Numbered from the stretch's first letter, positions 1 through 11,997 are shown. The stretch is 64,000 bases of DNA from Endothia cerciana (GCA_026119935.1 JALRMH010000010.1:558001-622000), one strand, 5' to 3'. Notes: generated from the letters alone by a model not told the origin. Translations and numbers: made by a program.

Positions 1-1683
1 AGTGATCTACCGTCCCGCAATACTCCGCGTTGTCTGGTGCTGACGATCTGCGACCTGGCACCTATTTGGTCCTCAGACAGATGTGACCTGATCGATACGA
101 CGCGGCTGTCTCGAAGGCTTCAGGCTTCCTGCTTCCTGCTTCCTGCACCCCCGTATGCTGCTGCCCGTCCCCGGATGCATTCCAGTGACGGGCTCGCTTC
201 CGGCTTCTCCCACGCCCTGCAGCCAGGCGGCCAATCGGAGCGCAGCCGTCTCCTGTCGACGCCCTCACAACCTGCGCCAGAGCCCCGGGACACCCCACGC
301 GGCGCTCAGCAGGGCCGGCAGGGTGACAGTGGGTGGTCGGGGCGATCCCTGCCAGAGATGAGATTTCATGCCGGCTTCTTTTCTTCGCTAGGGAGCCTGG
401 GGAAGACCCGCTAGCGACGCTGAGCCCCTCGAACCGCATCCGAGACTTCCGCTGAACGTTGGTAAGAAGTTGCATCACTGGCACCCTCGAATGAATGCCT
501 GTTCGCCCCGGATTTCGTGCCGGCAAAACAGAATCCGTAGTCGTCATCCCCTTCGGGATCCCGGCGCGCGTGGCAGCCTGTCCCTCCTGAGGCCACCGTT
601 TCCTGATCGGATTGTCTAGGCACGCCGAGGGAGGGGGCAAGAAGTTGCATTACATCGTGCACGCTATGGGTATGCGCCTGTGTTGGTGGGGACCATATGT
701 GGCCATGAATGCTTTGTCAGCTTGCGCTCTCCCCCATACTACATCATAGTATACTCCGTAGTACACATACAGTGACATAGTACATTCCCGGCAGGGAAAC
801 TTTGACGCTACAATATCCACAGCACTATAGCAGAGGCGACGGGAATGGATGGAAATAGAAACCCGTCGATCCTGTGTCCTGGATCTCTGCCGGCTTCCCA
901 CTAGGCTGTGCGGCTGCACCAGAGACGCAGAGAGGAGAGGGAGGAGAGAATATTTCCTTCTCGCCTGCAGACGGTTGAATGCCCTCGAGGGCCCCATTAT
1001 CGATCGAGTGACCAGGATCTCAGCGGGCTATTGCGGTAATTCCCAGGGCCTGTCCGCAATGCCTGCCTGTAGTGTTGTCCCCCTGTGGTGGCTGACATTA
1101 TGGCGGGCTTAGCAGTTGCCTCCCGAGTTTCTACCTCCCGGTATTTCGCGCAGGGCCAATCAGACGCCCTGCCGTGGCCCGGGGACCCCCACTGTCTGGA
1201 AAAATACTGCAAGTAAAGTCCGCTGTGACTCGGTAGCTGCACCTGAACTCCATCCCCCCCAATCGCAAAATCAATATCAACTCCAAATTTCTCTGCCGCA
1301 TTCATCCCCTTCCACCCTTCCCACCACTTCTTCTCATAGCTTCATTTCCTCCTCCCAGGGACACACCACTTCAGTCTGAATCGCGCGTTTGTTTGACGGC
1401 TTCACTGTCGTCAAATGAACCTGCAATTGCGCATTCCCCTTTCCCTACGTGTAAGTTGAGACTCATCTCCACTCGATGACGCCCTCCGTTCGCCTTGGCC
1501 CCGGGAGAGAAGACCTGCACGATCTGCCTCCCTTCCCCCCCCCCCCCAACAACCCATCCAGTGGTGGTGGTTGCGCCGCAGCCTTTTTCCAACTCACCAC
1601 CACAAAACCCTCAAGATCCGAATTGGTTGCTGACTTAGAAATTGCCACTGGTACAGTACCCCCCACCGAAAGGCCTCACCTAA
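1..1683. other. Gene-free 5' flank of the PPR gene
   Basis: No reading frame here looks like protein: the longer open stretches are low-complexity, lack family motifs and mostly lack a good ATG context. The last 400 bases before the ATG at 1684 are pyrimidine-rich, with a run of 13 C at 1535-1547, as is common in leaders and promoters of filamentous ascomycete housekeeping genes. No clear TATA box is seen. Confidence 0.6.
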
Positions 1684-4600
1684 ATGCCTGGATCCATCTA
1701 TAATAACCTATACGCGAGCTTCATCCGTTCCGGATTCACAAAATCCTTCACCCACGGCTACGCACAATCTGTCGTAGCTGCTACCCACCCCCATGTTCTA
1801 AACTCACAGAACCGGCCGTCCTTTGCGGCCCGGAAGCGCCAGGCCAACGGCCGTCTCAGTCGCCTCCAGCAGTTCCAGAGCGCGTTCCACACTAGCTCCC
1901 ACCTCTCGGCCGGTCTCCCCGTCGAGCACCGGCATGAGAAGCTCAGCACCAATCATGGGGGTCTAGACGCCTACTTCGAGACTCTACAGAAGAAGGAGGC
2001 CGCGGAGAAGGGCGAGGGCGAGGAGTGGGTCCAGTTCCAGTTCCCGGACCGCATCGAGTGGAAGCCATCTCCGGCTTCCATCCTCCTGGGGCCGGATGGG
2101 AGGGCACTTGAGACCGCCGAAGCGGCCGAGGATGGCGTCAGCGAGCCTGGCCTCTCCGAAGAGCAGCAGGCGGCCCTCGTCGCTCACATTGACGCTGCTC
2201 TCGGGAAGGAAGTTGATGCCCGCAGCGATGTGGGTCCGGCGCAAGGGAATGAGGCTCAGGAGGGTTCATTGTCAGGTGCACCAACGCAACTGGCCGAGAC
2301 AGCCACCGCTCCCGCTACGCCTGTATCGCGAGCGCGTACACCTGCGAGCGTTGCCAGGTCTGCCACGCCACCAGTCGACCCCCAGGCACAGAGCTATGCC
2401 GACCATCTCACAAAACTCTCCGAGACGGGACGGTATGCTGAGATACCGGCTGTGTTCGAGGCTATGCTAGTGGCCAGCATCCGGCCGCTGGCGACTTCGT
2501 ACAATGCCCTTCTCATGGCCGCGATCCACCTGCCGTCGGAGAAGATCGAGATTGTCTCCAAGGCGCTGGACGTCTACGCTGATATGATGCGGCGGAAGGT
2601 CAAGCCCGACAGCGACACTTACAACATCCTCGTCGGCCTGCTGGCTGCCCGGTCCCTCGAGGTGTCTTCCCTAAAGAAGAGACTAGAGGAGAAGCGCCTT
2701 CGGTACGGTGGTATGGACGAGCCTGGAAAGTTCATGTTCGCCTCGACCGAGCTCGAGCACGCGATTCTCTGCGAGGATGACCGGTTGGACCTGGCCATGA
2801 AGCTCTTCAGGACCTCGGTCGCCTCACAGAGCGATGCGTTCTCTCCTGAGACCTACCACCAGCTCATCTCTGCATGTGCCCAGTCTGGACGTGTCAATGA
2901 CATGCTCTCACTCTACGAGCATATGGAGATGAACAAGGCCACGCCCTTCGCCGCCGTGTTCCCCGCGATGATCACGGCATTCGCTAACTGCGGAGATCTG
3001 GTCAGCGCGGTGGAGTGCTACAACGAGTACCGGACCCTCGCCATCGCTCACGACAAGGGGGAGGCAACTCTGCATGACCGCCTTGATGCCCAGGTCTACG
3101 CCTCGGTCATCAATGCATACGCCATCTCGGACAAGGTAGACGGTGCCATAAGGTTCTACAAGAAGATCGTGCGGGCGTATGATGTTCGAGCCTCGGAAAT
3201 CAAGGATGCCGTCATCAGCCTTGGACTTGTCAAGGGCTTTGAGCACCGAGGCATCTATCAGGAGGCCCTCCGCTGGGCCCAGATGATCGAGAACGAGTCA
3301 CGAGCTCAGGCCATGGCCGAGCTGGCAGTCACCGCCGCCGACAGTGGTGACAAGCACACTGCTATTGCTGCATTTGGAAGCTTGCCGGCGAACTACGGTG
3401 ATGTTGCCGCGCCCGCAATGGCTCTTATGGCGATGAGCGTCCGAGACGGCGACGTCACCGAGGCCTGGCGATACTGGCAAGTCCTGAGCAACCCTGACAT
3501 GGCTGTTGGGGCTTCCTTCATAGAGCCTACAGCCATGTTTGCCGTTGCGCTGATCGGCTCGGGCCAGGTCGCCGAAGGCTTGAAAGAGTCAGAGCTGATG
3601 TTCAACCGGATACGCCAATACAATTTGAATGATGTGCATCTCGCAGCCGAAGTCGAGGAGGGTGCTGATTTCGTGGCGCGCTACATGACCTCTCGCGGCA
3701 TAGCAGACCCTCGAGAGATGGCATCACAGACATCCGCTCCCACGCCGAGCTTCGCCACTTCCCCATATGAGTCGGCCGGGTCCGTGTCGAGCTATGAGGA
3801 TACTTTCGATCCATACGCACACAACACCGACTTCAGGGGCTCGTCCCTCATCTCGGACGAGCTCGAAGGTGCTCATGGTCGAAAGGGCCCCAAGCTCAAC
3901 GATGCTCTGGCTCGCTTCCGCAACATGCGTCGGGCCGGTCGCCACCCCCGCTACATCACGTACGCCAAGCTCATCGCAGCTGCGGCGCGCGACGGCAAGA
4001 TGGATCTGTGCAACGACATTCTCAACATGGCCCGCACTGACGTTCCTCTGATGCCTCAGTACGCTGTGGTTCGTTACGGCTGGTCCTCGATTCTGGACGC
4101 AATGATCGGAGCGTGCCTGAGCCTGGGTCGCCGAGCCCATGCCGAGCAGTTCCACCAGGAGCTGCTGGATATGGGTGCTACGCCCTCCGCCAACACGTAC
4201 GGCCTGTACATCACCACGCTCAAGGAGTCCACCAAGACTTTCGACGAGGCTTCCGAGGCTGTCAAGATCTTCCACCGCGCCAAGTCCGAGGGTGTTGAGC
4301 CCAGCTCCTTCCTGTACAACGCTTTGATTGGCAAGCTGGGCAAGGCCCGTCGCATCGATGACTGTCTGTTCTACTTCGCCGAGATGCGCGCCCTTGGTAT
4401 CAAGCCCACCTCTGTCACCTATGGCACTATTGTCAACGCCCTTTGCCGGGTGTCCGATGAGAAGTTCGCTGAAGAGCTCTTCGATGAGATGGAGTCCATG
4501 CCCAACTACAAAGCTCGGCCTGCGCCTTACAACAGCATGATGCAGTTCTTCTTGACCACCAAGCGAGACAAGTCCAAGGTCCTGGCATATTATGCTCGCA

Positions 4601-5220
4601 TGAAAGCCAAGGCCATTGCCCCCACGTCGCACACCTACAAGCTCCTGATTGATACCCACGCCACGCTCGAGCCTGTTGACATGAAGGCTGCGGAGGCGGT
4701 CCTGGACACGATCAAGGCGAACGGTAAGCCCGAGGCCGTGCACTTTGCCTCCATGATTCATGCCCGAGGCTGCGTCTTGCACGACATGGAGGCTGCCCGC
4801 GAGACCTTTGATCAAGTCATTGGCAATCCGTCCATCCCCGCTTCCGCCTGTCTCTTCCAGGCGCTCTTCGAGAGCATGGTCGCCAATCACTGCGTCGCTG
4901 ACACCGAGCCTCTCCTTGCGGAGATGCGCCGCCGCAGGGTCGAGCTGACGCCCTACATCGCCAACACCCTGATCCATGGTTGGGCCTCGGAGGGTAAGAT
5001 CGCCCGAGCTGAGGATATCTACGGAGCTGTTGGCCGCGAGCGTCGTGAGCCGAGCACTTATGAGGCGATGACGCGCGCGCACCTGGCTGTCGAGAACCGG
5101 GAGAAGGCCAAAGGTGTCGTCACCGAGATGATGGGTCGTGGATACCCTGGCGCTGTTGTCGGCAAAGTGGTCGAGCTACTGGGTGGTGACGAGCAGGATT
5201 CTGCTTCTCTGGCGATGTGA
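1684..5220 (+). CDS. Mitochondrial pentatricopeptide-repeat (PPR) protein, CYA5/Pet309-like
   Basis: Single-exon gene of 1178 residues. The N-terminus (MPGSIYNNLYASFIRSGFTK) is basic and aromatic, lacks acidic residues and fits a mitochondrial presequence. It is followed by a low-complexity Ala/Pro/Thr stretch (about residues 150-240). From about residue 240 to the end there are repeated 35-residue helix-turn-helix units of PPR type, for example TYNILVGLLAA, TYHQLISACAQSGRVNDM, LYNALIGKLGKARRIDDC, VTYGTIVNALCRV and HTYKLLIDTHATL. Such proteins bind organellar RNA and act in mitochondrial mRNA stability or translation. Length and layout resemble the Neurospora CYA5 / yeast Pet309 type needed for COX1 expression, but a CIA84-like complex I assembly role is an alternative I cannot exclude. 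The ATG at 1684 is chosen because an in-frame targeting sequence follows it directly. No intron is needed. Confidence 0.9.
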   Translation: MPGSIYNNLYASFIRSGFTKSFTHGYAQSVVAATHPHVLNSQNRPSFAARKRQANGRLSRLQQFQSAFHTSSHLSAGLPVEHRHEKLSTNHGGLDAYFETLQKKEAAEKGEGEEWVQFQFPDRIEWKPSPASILLGPDGRALETAEAAEDGVSEPGLSEEQQAALVAHIDAALGKEVDARSDVGPAQGNEAQEGSLSGAPTQLAETATAPATPVSRARTPASVARSATPPVDPQAQSYADHLTKLSETGRYAEIPAVFEAMLVASIRPLATSYNALLMAAIHLPSEKIEIVSKALDVYADMMRRKVKPDSDTYNILVGLLAARSLEVSSLKKRLEEKRLRYGGMDEPGKFMFASTELEHAILCEDDRLDLAMKLFRTSVASQSDAFSPETYHQLISACAQSGRVNDMLSLYEHMEMNKATPFAAVFPAMITAFANCGDLVSAVECYNEYRTLAIAHDKGEATLHDRLDAQVYASVINAYAISDKVDGAIRFYKKIVRAYDVRASEIKDAVISLGLVKGFEHRGIYQEALRWAQMIENESRAQAMAELAVTAADSGDKHTAIAAFGSLPANYGDVAAPAMALMAMSVRDGDVTEAWRYWQVLSNPDMAVGASFIEPTAMFAVALIGSGQVAEGLKESELMFNRIRQYNLNDVHLAAEVEEGADFVARYMTSRGIADPREMASQTSAPTPSFATSPYESAGSVSSYEDTFDPYAHNTDFRGSSLISDELEGAHGRKGPKLNDALARFRNMRRAGRHPRYITYAKLIAAAARDGKMDLCNDILNMARTDVPLMPQYAVVRYGWSSILDAMIGACLSLGRRAHAEQFHQELLDMGATPSANTYGLYITTLKESTKTFDEASEAVKIFHRAKSEGVEPSSFLYNALIGKLGKARRIDDCLFYFAEMRALGIKPTSVTYGTIVNALCRVSDEKFAEELFDEMESMPNYKARPAPYNSMMQFFLTTKRDKSKVLAYYARMKAKAIAPTSHTYKLLIDTHATLEPVDMKAAEAVLDTIKANGKPEAVHFASMIHARGCVLHDMEAARETFDQVIGNPSIPASACLFQALFESMVANHCVADTEPLLAEMRRRRVELTPYIANTLIHGWASEGKIARAEDIYGAVGRERREPSTYEAMTRAHLAVENREKAKGVVTEMMGRGYPGAVVGKVVELLGGDEQDSASLAM

Positions 5221-6601
5221 AAGTCGTCCGCGCGAACATCATTCTCAGCCCCTGGTCTGGCTGGTTATTCGTTGTATGCCGCGCCTTACAATTTGCGAGC
5301 AGGTTCATTTGATACCCCCTATCTCGTGCGGTTTGCGAGATACATTGGAACTGGTGGTGTCGGAGGACACCGAGCCGGTGGGCTAATCGGCTAGAGGTGT
5401 GCCCTCGGACAGCTACACCTTTTTCCTTGTTCCCTTTGTCGTATTTGGGAGCGTTTGCTTTTGCTTCTGGCGTTGGCCTGGTACAAAACGGTTCAAACGG
5501 CCGCGCTCTCGTAGCATGCTGGCTGGGGACCAGGGACGAAACAGGTTGGCTGGTCCCGTGAGGGAAGTGGGCAGAGAGGGCAATGTGCTGTGGACAGGAA
5601 ATTTTTCCTTTGTTTTATTGAAGCAGTTGAAGCGTAATCTTCCTGCATTTATTTTTGCCATGGTGTGGCCTAGAGCCATGCATATTAGACAAATCTCCAC
5701 TCTGCATATAAATGGCGGAAGAACATGGGCATAGCTTCGAGCAAGGGCGAAGACAGAGGAAAATGGCATGGACTGGTACGGATATAATGGCAGACAGCCA
5801 AGGAGAGGCTGGGGTTGTATCTGCTGTACTGTATGATACCACGACGATGGGATACCTGGGGTACGTGCCGCTTGTGTATACTAGACATTGAAATATCAGA
5901 AGCTTTGATGTCCAGAGTATTTGCCTCATCACTGTTGTAGCTGCCTCTTTTTGGTGTCCGCCAGCAAGGCTTCTTTCTGAGTTTTACCGTGGTGTGACGA
6001 GACGTAGAGAGGTCCAAGGGAGGTCCTGGAGAAGAGAAGACTTCAGTAGGTAAGATATGAGTGGGCAACAGTTGTTAAAGCAAAGGTTGGAACATGTTTA
6101 TACGGGGGACAAGAGCTAGAGTCTTCGAGAAGTAAGGGAGGAAGGACTTTCTAAAGGCCTTCTGCGCTGTGCGTAGGCATTGACAGGCCGAAACATCGAA
6201 TACTGGGAAACGTCCGTCCGCGTATCTCAGCTTTATCAGTGGAAGTAGAAGGCAGCATCTCCCTGGGAAGACTCTTGATGGCTGTACAATCTCGTCGTCC
6301 TAAGTCCTACGTACAGTTACGTACGCTGTCACGACGAGGTAATTACTCCACTTTGTTCAGAATGGTTGGCACGAAGGCGCGCCAGATGATAGCCAACACC
6401 CACGTAAGCATTGCTATCTAAAGGAGCCCTGGATAGAGCCTGCATCTCTCAAGCATCCCCAAGGCTACTTGTCAAATTAGGGGATATATCCACCGCCATG
6501 CCGTCGCTGACCCCAGCCGGCCCGGCCGACTCGACCCGACTCCCCAACACTTCCCAAAAAATAAAAATAAAAATAAAAAAAATTAATTACTGGTCGATGA
6601 T
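5221..6601. other. Intergenic, convergent 3' flanks
   Basis: The stretch lies between the 3' ends of the PPR gene and the sugar transporter. No supported gene is seen. The sequence becomes AT-richer toward both ends, in keeping with 3' untranslated and polyadenylation regions, including an A-rich run (aaaataaaaataaaaaaaat type) at about 6557-6584 just past the transporter stop codon. Confidence 0.6.
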
Positions 6602-7394
6602 TCAGACAGCCGACCCCTGGGCCTTCTCGTCGACGACGACCTCCCCCTTCACGAGGTCGCCCTCGGCGTGCGCGCCGGCGAAGGTCTTGGTCGGACGCCA
6701 CTTGGCCGAGTTGCGAGGAGTCGTCTCCTCCATCATGAGGTCGACCTGCTCGAGGGAGAGGCCCTTGGTCTCGGGGACGAGGAAGTAGGTGTAGACGAAG
6801 GCGCAGGTGCACAGGGCGAACCAGACGAAGAAGACGGAGGAGACCAGGGAGTCGACCATGTAGGGCGTGACGATGGCGATGATGAGGTTCCAGAGCCAGT
6901 TGGAGGCGGTGGACAGGGCGACGCCGCGGGACCGGATCGGGAGGGGGAAGATCTCGCCGATGACGATCCAGGCGCCCGGGCCCCAGGTGGTGGCGAAGGA
7001 GAAGATGAAGATGGCGATGAAGGCGATCTGCGCCTTGACGGCGGCCGGGTTGTCGGCGGCGGTGCCGCCGGGGACCGAGGGGTCGGCGTGGGTGTAGTTG
7101 AAGCCGACGGTCACGCCGACGACGGCGACGATCAGCTGGCAGACCAGCATGGAGAGCGCGCCCCAGAGCAGCATGGGCCGGCGGCCCCAGGACTCGACGC
7201 CCCAGAAGGCGAAGGGGGTGGCGAGGCAGTTGACGACGTTGAAGATCACAGACAGCAGGAACTCGTTCGTCACGGCGCCGGTCGACTTCAGGAAGGGCGT
7301 GCCGTCTATAGTGTCTGTTAGGACTGCGGCTTGGGCGAGAAACGCATCGCGATATCCCCAATGGCCCTGTTTTCAGGGGCAAGACAGGACACAC

Positions 7395-7446
<52 letters not shown>

Positions 7447-8692
7447 TACATACACAATGGGGGGAGTAAAGAAAGGCTGCCTGCTCACAATAGAAGATGA
7501 AGTTGACACCGGTCCACTGCTGCATCATCTGGAGCGAAGTGCCGAGGATGGTCTTGCGGAGGTTGGAGTTGGACTTCCACAGGGAGCCCGAGAAGCAGGC
7601 GGCCCAGCTCCCGAACCAGGTGGTCGACGGGATCAGCCTCTTCTCGTACTCCTCGTTCGCGACGATCTCGGCGAGCTCGAACTGTACGAACTCGGACTCC
7701 TCGGGCTGGCCGCGCAGCCTGGAGAGGGCGTGCCTCGCCTTGGCCAGGTTGCCACGCTTGACGAACCACCTGGGCGAGTCGGGCAGAAACAGGATGCCAG
7801 TGCCGAGGATGACGGCCCAGATGAACTGGATGCCGATGGGCAGCCGATAGGCGGCCCGGCTGTCCCAGCTCGACGTCGAGTACGTGATGCAGGAGGCGAC
7901 CAGGAGGCCGATGGTGATGCAGAACTGGTAGCCGGCCACGAGGGCGCCGCGGACCTTGCGAGGGCACTGTCAGAGGGGGGGGGGGGGGAGGTATGGTGTC
8001 AGCCTTGTCCCTGCGTAACGACAAACGAAGAATACGGTAGGGTGCGCCGGGTTTTGATGCTTACGATCTCGGACATGTACAGGATGACGGTGGCACTTTC
8101 GAAACCGGTGCCGAGGCCGGCGATCAGACGCCCGATGACGATCTCCGCGTAGGCATCGCCGTCGCCGGTGATGATCTCGATGACGACACCCAGCAGGAAG
8201 ACGGCACAGGCTATGATGACGGTCCACTTCCTCCCCATGATGTCGGCCACGTCACCGGCGGCCAGGGCCCCCAGGAACGTACCGACAGACATGATCGAGA
8301 CGATGAGGGACTCGGTGCTGGACTTGAGCTCGGTGGCATCGGGGCCCTCGATTACCTGAATCCATACCTGGCTGCCGTGTCAGTACCTCCATGCTAGGTG
8401 GGCAACAAATAGGTCACCACGGAGGGGAAGGCCTGATCTCGAGACGGAGGCCACACAAAGGGGCAGGGAAAGACCACCAGGACCTGCTTACATTCATAGC
8501 ATTGATGTTGCTGATGTACCCCGTGTCATAACCATAAAAGATACCGCCCAGCGCCGCGAAGGCGCACATCAGGTATGCCTTCCATGTTACGGGGGCCTCG
8601 ATCCGCTCAATATCGGTGGTCGCCGCCAGACCTTCGACGTCCAAACCGTTGTGGGTCATGTGCTCGGCCTCAGCCTTCGGCTCGGACGCCAT
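6602..8692 (-). CDS. MFS hexose/monosaccharide transporter (sugar porter family)
   Basis: Four exons joined on the minus strand: 8692-8492, 8367-8065, 7966-7489 and 7314-6602, giving 564 residues. Phases match at every junction and donors are GTAAGC, GTAAGC and GTGAGC. Sugar-porter signatures are in order: GYDTGYI in TM1, GRKW after TM2, MSEI/CPRKVRGAL between TM4 and TM5 (split by intron 2), PDSPRWFVKRG after TM6, PLPIRSRGVALSTASNW and VPETKGLSLEQVDLM near the C-terminus. The protein should be a 12-TM plasma-membrane proton symporter for hexoses or pentoses. Intron 3 (7488-7315) carries a long AC repeat and intron 2 a run of 14 G. The second-exon start could also be 12 nt downstream (another in-frame CAG), which would remove four residues. 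The substrate cannot be read from the sequence. A TATA box about 125 bp upstream supports the start. Confidence 0.92.
7402..7442. repeat. (AC)n microsatellite inside intron 3 of the hexose transporter
   Basis: A nearly perfect dinucleotide repeat of about 20 units lies between donor 7488 and acceptor 7315. On the transcript it reads as GU repeats upstream of the acceptor, so its length may vary between strains. Confidence 0.95.
7975..7988. repeat. Poly-G (14) tract in intron 2 of the hexose transporter
   Basis: A run of G on the plus strand, so a poly-C tract on the transcript, located directly before the CTGACAG acceptor of intron 2. It acts as an all-C polypyrimidine tract. Confidence 0.9.
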
Positions 8693-8814
8693 GATGAAGC
8701 AGTGGCTATATGGGACGGGAGACGTAGGCGTCAGGTCTTGGTGTGATGATCTCGAAAGGGCCGGGGAGGGGGGGAAAGAGACCCTGGGTGGTAGAGCGAG
8801 ACTGGTCAGGATGC

Positions 8815-8820
8815 TTTATA
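8815..8820 (-). promoter_or_regulatory. TATA box of the hexose transporter gene
   Basis: Minus-strand TATAAA (plus strand tttata) about 125 bp upstream of the ATG at 8692. Spacing fits a TATA-driven, regulated fungal promoter. Confidence 0.55.
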
Positions 8821-10591
8821 TGAGAGGACGGGCCCTCGAAGGTGGCAGACCTCGCTTAAGACCAGAGGAAACCTTGTGTCGATCAGCCTTCCTCGTGGCA
8901 TACTTTTGTACTTCCTCCACAGGTACCTGCGGCCTTGTCTGGGGAAACCGATGGGTTGGGTAAGTCCGGGGCCCCATGGCGACGACATGGGGTATCTTGC
9001 AGCAGATGGATCCGGAGGGATGAAGGCATGGTCGATAGATTTTGGAGAAGGGCCGAAAGGCCGCGTCGACAAGCGACACCTTTGAACTGGGACGTAGTGT
9101 CATTGGTGCTGCCTCCCGAGTCCCCGGCCGTAGAGGACACCACAAGACCGTAGGAGGATCAAGATGAGGCCGACCAACCACAGGGTTGAATTCGAAAAGA
9201 TACCATGAACACCTCTAATCTTGACCATCCGCCTGGGGCTTCTCCGGCGAGACTCTGCAGGACAGTCTAGGCCGTCCTCACCCCCATTCTCCCCCTTGCC
9301 TGCTTCAGATCGCTATGACACGCATCGAGCCCAGGTGACCTAGGCTCATCAACAGGAGGCGCATTGGGCATTGGAGATCCCCCCATGTTCTGGGCCCTGA
9401 GCAGATCGAAGAGGACCAGGCCCCAAGAGCGCAATGAAAGGACTGCTTGGGCAAGTGATGTGCAAGAATGTCTTCCACACCGGTTCCGTAGGGGTGCAGC
9501 AAAGCGGCCGGCCTCGATGCCCCCCGTATGGCTTTGCTTTTTCCGATGGGGGCGTGCTGGTACGATATAACCTCATTTAGGTTACTTTCCCGGATGCCCT
9601 CCAGGATCGGCGGTACTTTCCACATACCACGCAACACCGCGCCTTATGAGATATCATGCCATGCGTAGTTCTTCACTCGAGGTCCACAACGCGTTATGTA
9701 GCGCCACGCTATGTGCCGTTCCCCGGCGTCGAGCCATGCGCTGGAGGGGGGGGTGGGGGGAAGGAGTCCTTGAGAGAGAGAGAGGCGTCTGGGCGTCGGG
9801 GGCGGTCAGCCACACCGGTCCCTCATCAGCCGTGCCGGCTCACCCCTTTATTCCCGACTGTCAGCCGAGAAGGATTCAACAAGAGTTGCGTGATGGAGGG
9901 TCACGCTGTCCGCAGGGCCGTTCAATTGGAAAATAAGCCTTCAAAGGAGCGTCTGAGGGGAGCTCACGCCGGCCACCCCTCGGCCGTACCCCAGGGACTT
10001 CAGCCGTGGCCTCATCCCCATCCCTCCCTAATGTCGGCTGGAAAAGGACTTAGAAGACTTCTTACTGCAGCAGACACGAAACCAATCGGAAGTCCGGATC
10101 GCTCGCCTCCCCCCGAGACTGCTTCTCCAACTCATTAGAACCCAAGTCACCGGTCTAGCCTGTAACGTTTGCAAATGGGCATATCAGATAGCGATCTGAG
10201 CGCCACAGATGTGCGTTCTAGTTTCAGATGATTACTTTGCTCTGAAGATGCCTGCTCCGCCGACTTTAGACCGAGCAACTCTACTACGGTGAACAGTCTA
10301 GACATGTAGGACACGGAGTAGATTAGGCCGGATTCGTTCCTAACCAGTGGTGAGCCGTGAGCGGTGATGAAGTCAAGCCGGGGCAGCTGTTGATATGGGA
10401 TGAGCCAGATAGAAAACACACACTTATACAGGTGTAAAAAGGTCTCCTCTTGCTCCTCCCCCCGCTGTCGCAATTTCATCTATCAAAAATCCATCATAAA
10501 GCAGTGATTATTACCGAAAGATCATTTGTCGAGTAGCCACCCCTATGTAGCCTCAACAGAGATCAAGCAGACCTGTCAAGAGAACCACCAC

Positions 10592-10613
10592 CGGCGGCGG
10601 CGGCGGCGGCGGC
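10592..10613. repeat. (CGG)n trinucleotide repeat
   Basis: Seven uninterrupted CGG units outside any supported gene. Confidence 0.9.
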
Positions 10614-11000
10614 AAAATAAACTCCTCCTGGCCCGTCTGAGAATCTTGTACACCAGTGACCACTTCGATCTCACAATCATCCTGGTGACAAATAGATTGC
10701 CTATCAAGATGTCCTCCTACAACTATCGGCAAGAGTAGAGCGATCCCCGCGCCTCTGCTATGAGGGCCCATGTTTTGTGTCGAGTCGAGATCGTGTTATC
10801 GAATACCATCGCTCCACTGGAACTGGCCCCCTAAGCCAAACGGTCGTTCCCTATATGGCGCCACCACGGCGAGGGCGAGCTCAAGTCTTTCCAGGAAGGG
10901 CTCGAGTCAGAGCTGCCGCCGGGACCAAGGCCCACACCAAGCTTCACAAGAGTTGATCGACACGCCTGCTCAGCCAGTCTCTTGTTCAAAGCCCACCATG

Positions 11001-11047
11001 TGTCCAAGGTGATGAGTTTCAGCCTTGGCCCTTGGACACTGGCCAAG
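11001..11047. repeat. Nested inverted repeats
   Basis: TGTCCAAGG (11001-11009) pairs with CCTTGGACA (11030-11038), and CTTGGCC (11024-11030) pairs with GGCCAAG (11041-11047). The two hairpins are mutually exclusive in RNA. Function is unknown. Confidence 0.6.
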
Positions 11048-11136
11048 TTGGTGGTGTGAAGATGCCTTCCCGGCAGTAGGCACAGGACTGCCTTCCTGAC
11101 CAACTGTGGGCTCTATGTACCGGGGTCGAATGAGCT

Positions 11137-11158
11137 GGTAAACCACAGATGGTTTACC
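11137..11158. repeat. Perfect 8-bp hairpin GGTAAACC/GGTTTACC
   Basis: GGTAAACC at 11137-11144 and its reverse complement at 11151-11158 are separated by six bases. It lies at the border of the AT-rich part of the interval and could be an operator-like palindrome or a relic of a repeat end. Confidence 0.6.
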
Positions 11159-11983
11159 GGTCAGCTAAGGGCCGCCGGCGCTTTCGGAGCTGCAATGTAA
11201 GTGAGCTATGGGTTTAGGTGCCCCGTTTCCGTACTGTAATTACCTGCTTTTACAATAAAGACTTACCTCTGAAAAGCATGGGTTTGGTGTTTTTTCTTCT
11301 GCTTCCCTCTATACAATAGCTTCATGTAAGCTAGCCCTCTGCTGGAGAAAACCTTCTACGGAACAATATATATAGGTGCCCTCTAAAGGTGATCGTCTAT
11401 TGACTTCCAAGGTTCATGGCAACCTCAGCCCTCATCAGTCATCACAAGTCTATCTCAATTATGATTCACAGCACTATCCATCACTGACTAAGTTTGTAAT
11501 TTCCTTGTTATCGTATTTGTATCTTACCAATTCGAATCTACACACAATAAAGGCTTGAATCCTCTATCCTGGCGTGGAAGTTGTACATCCAGTCATTATT
11601 AGAAGAGTATATCAAGTGGACAACTCTCTCTCAAGATCGAACACAAGGGACACCCATAGCTCTTATGCACATAGTGTACAGAAAAGTACATCCTATTAGA
11701 AGAGGAGGGACAGAAGCAGGAGTATGCCAAAGACCTCAGTAATAGAATCACCCTGATGATGCAGACTTGACTTTCTAATATATTACTTTCCATTTGTTGA
11801 TCCTTAGTGTCCACATGATCCTTCTCATTATCCGATATGGTGGTACATCCGACGATGAAAATAAATCATACCTAGCTACTTAAACCTTTCCAAGTGACAA
11901 GCATGATATCAGACATGACAACCTGCGTGCCTTCTGACGCTCCCCATGAACTTGCAGAACTAACAGCAATGTACACATTCACA

Positions 11984-11997
11984 CCCCCCCCCCCCCC
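11984..11997. repeat. Poly-C (14) tract
   Basis: Uninterrupted C run in the AT-rich part of the gene-poor interval. Confidence 0.9.

Noticed and set aside
464..650. 12-bp direct repeat AAGAAGTTGCAT at 464-475 and 639-650
   Set aside because: Too short and isolated to be called a target-site duplication or repeat ends; nothing between the copies looks like an element.
3724..5082. A 452-codon antisense frame in the PPR gene
   Set aside because: Same explanation: codon-bias shadow without family features, fully inside the PPR repeats.
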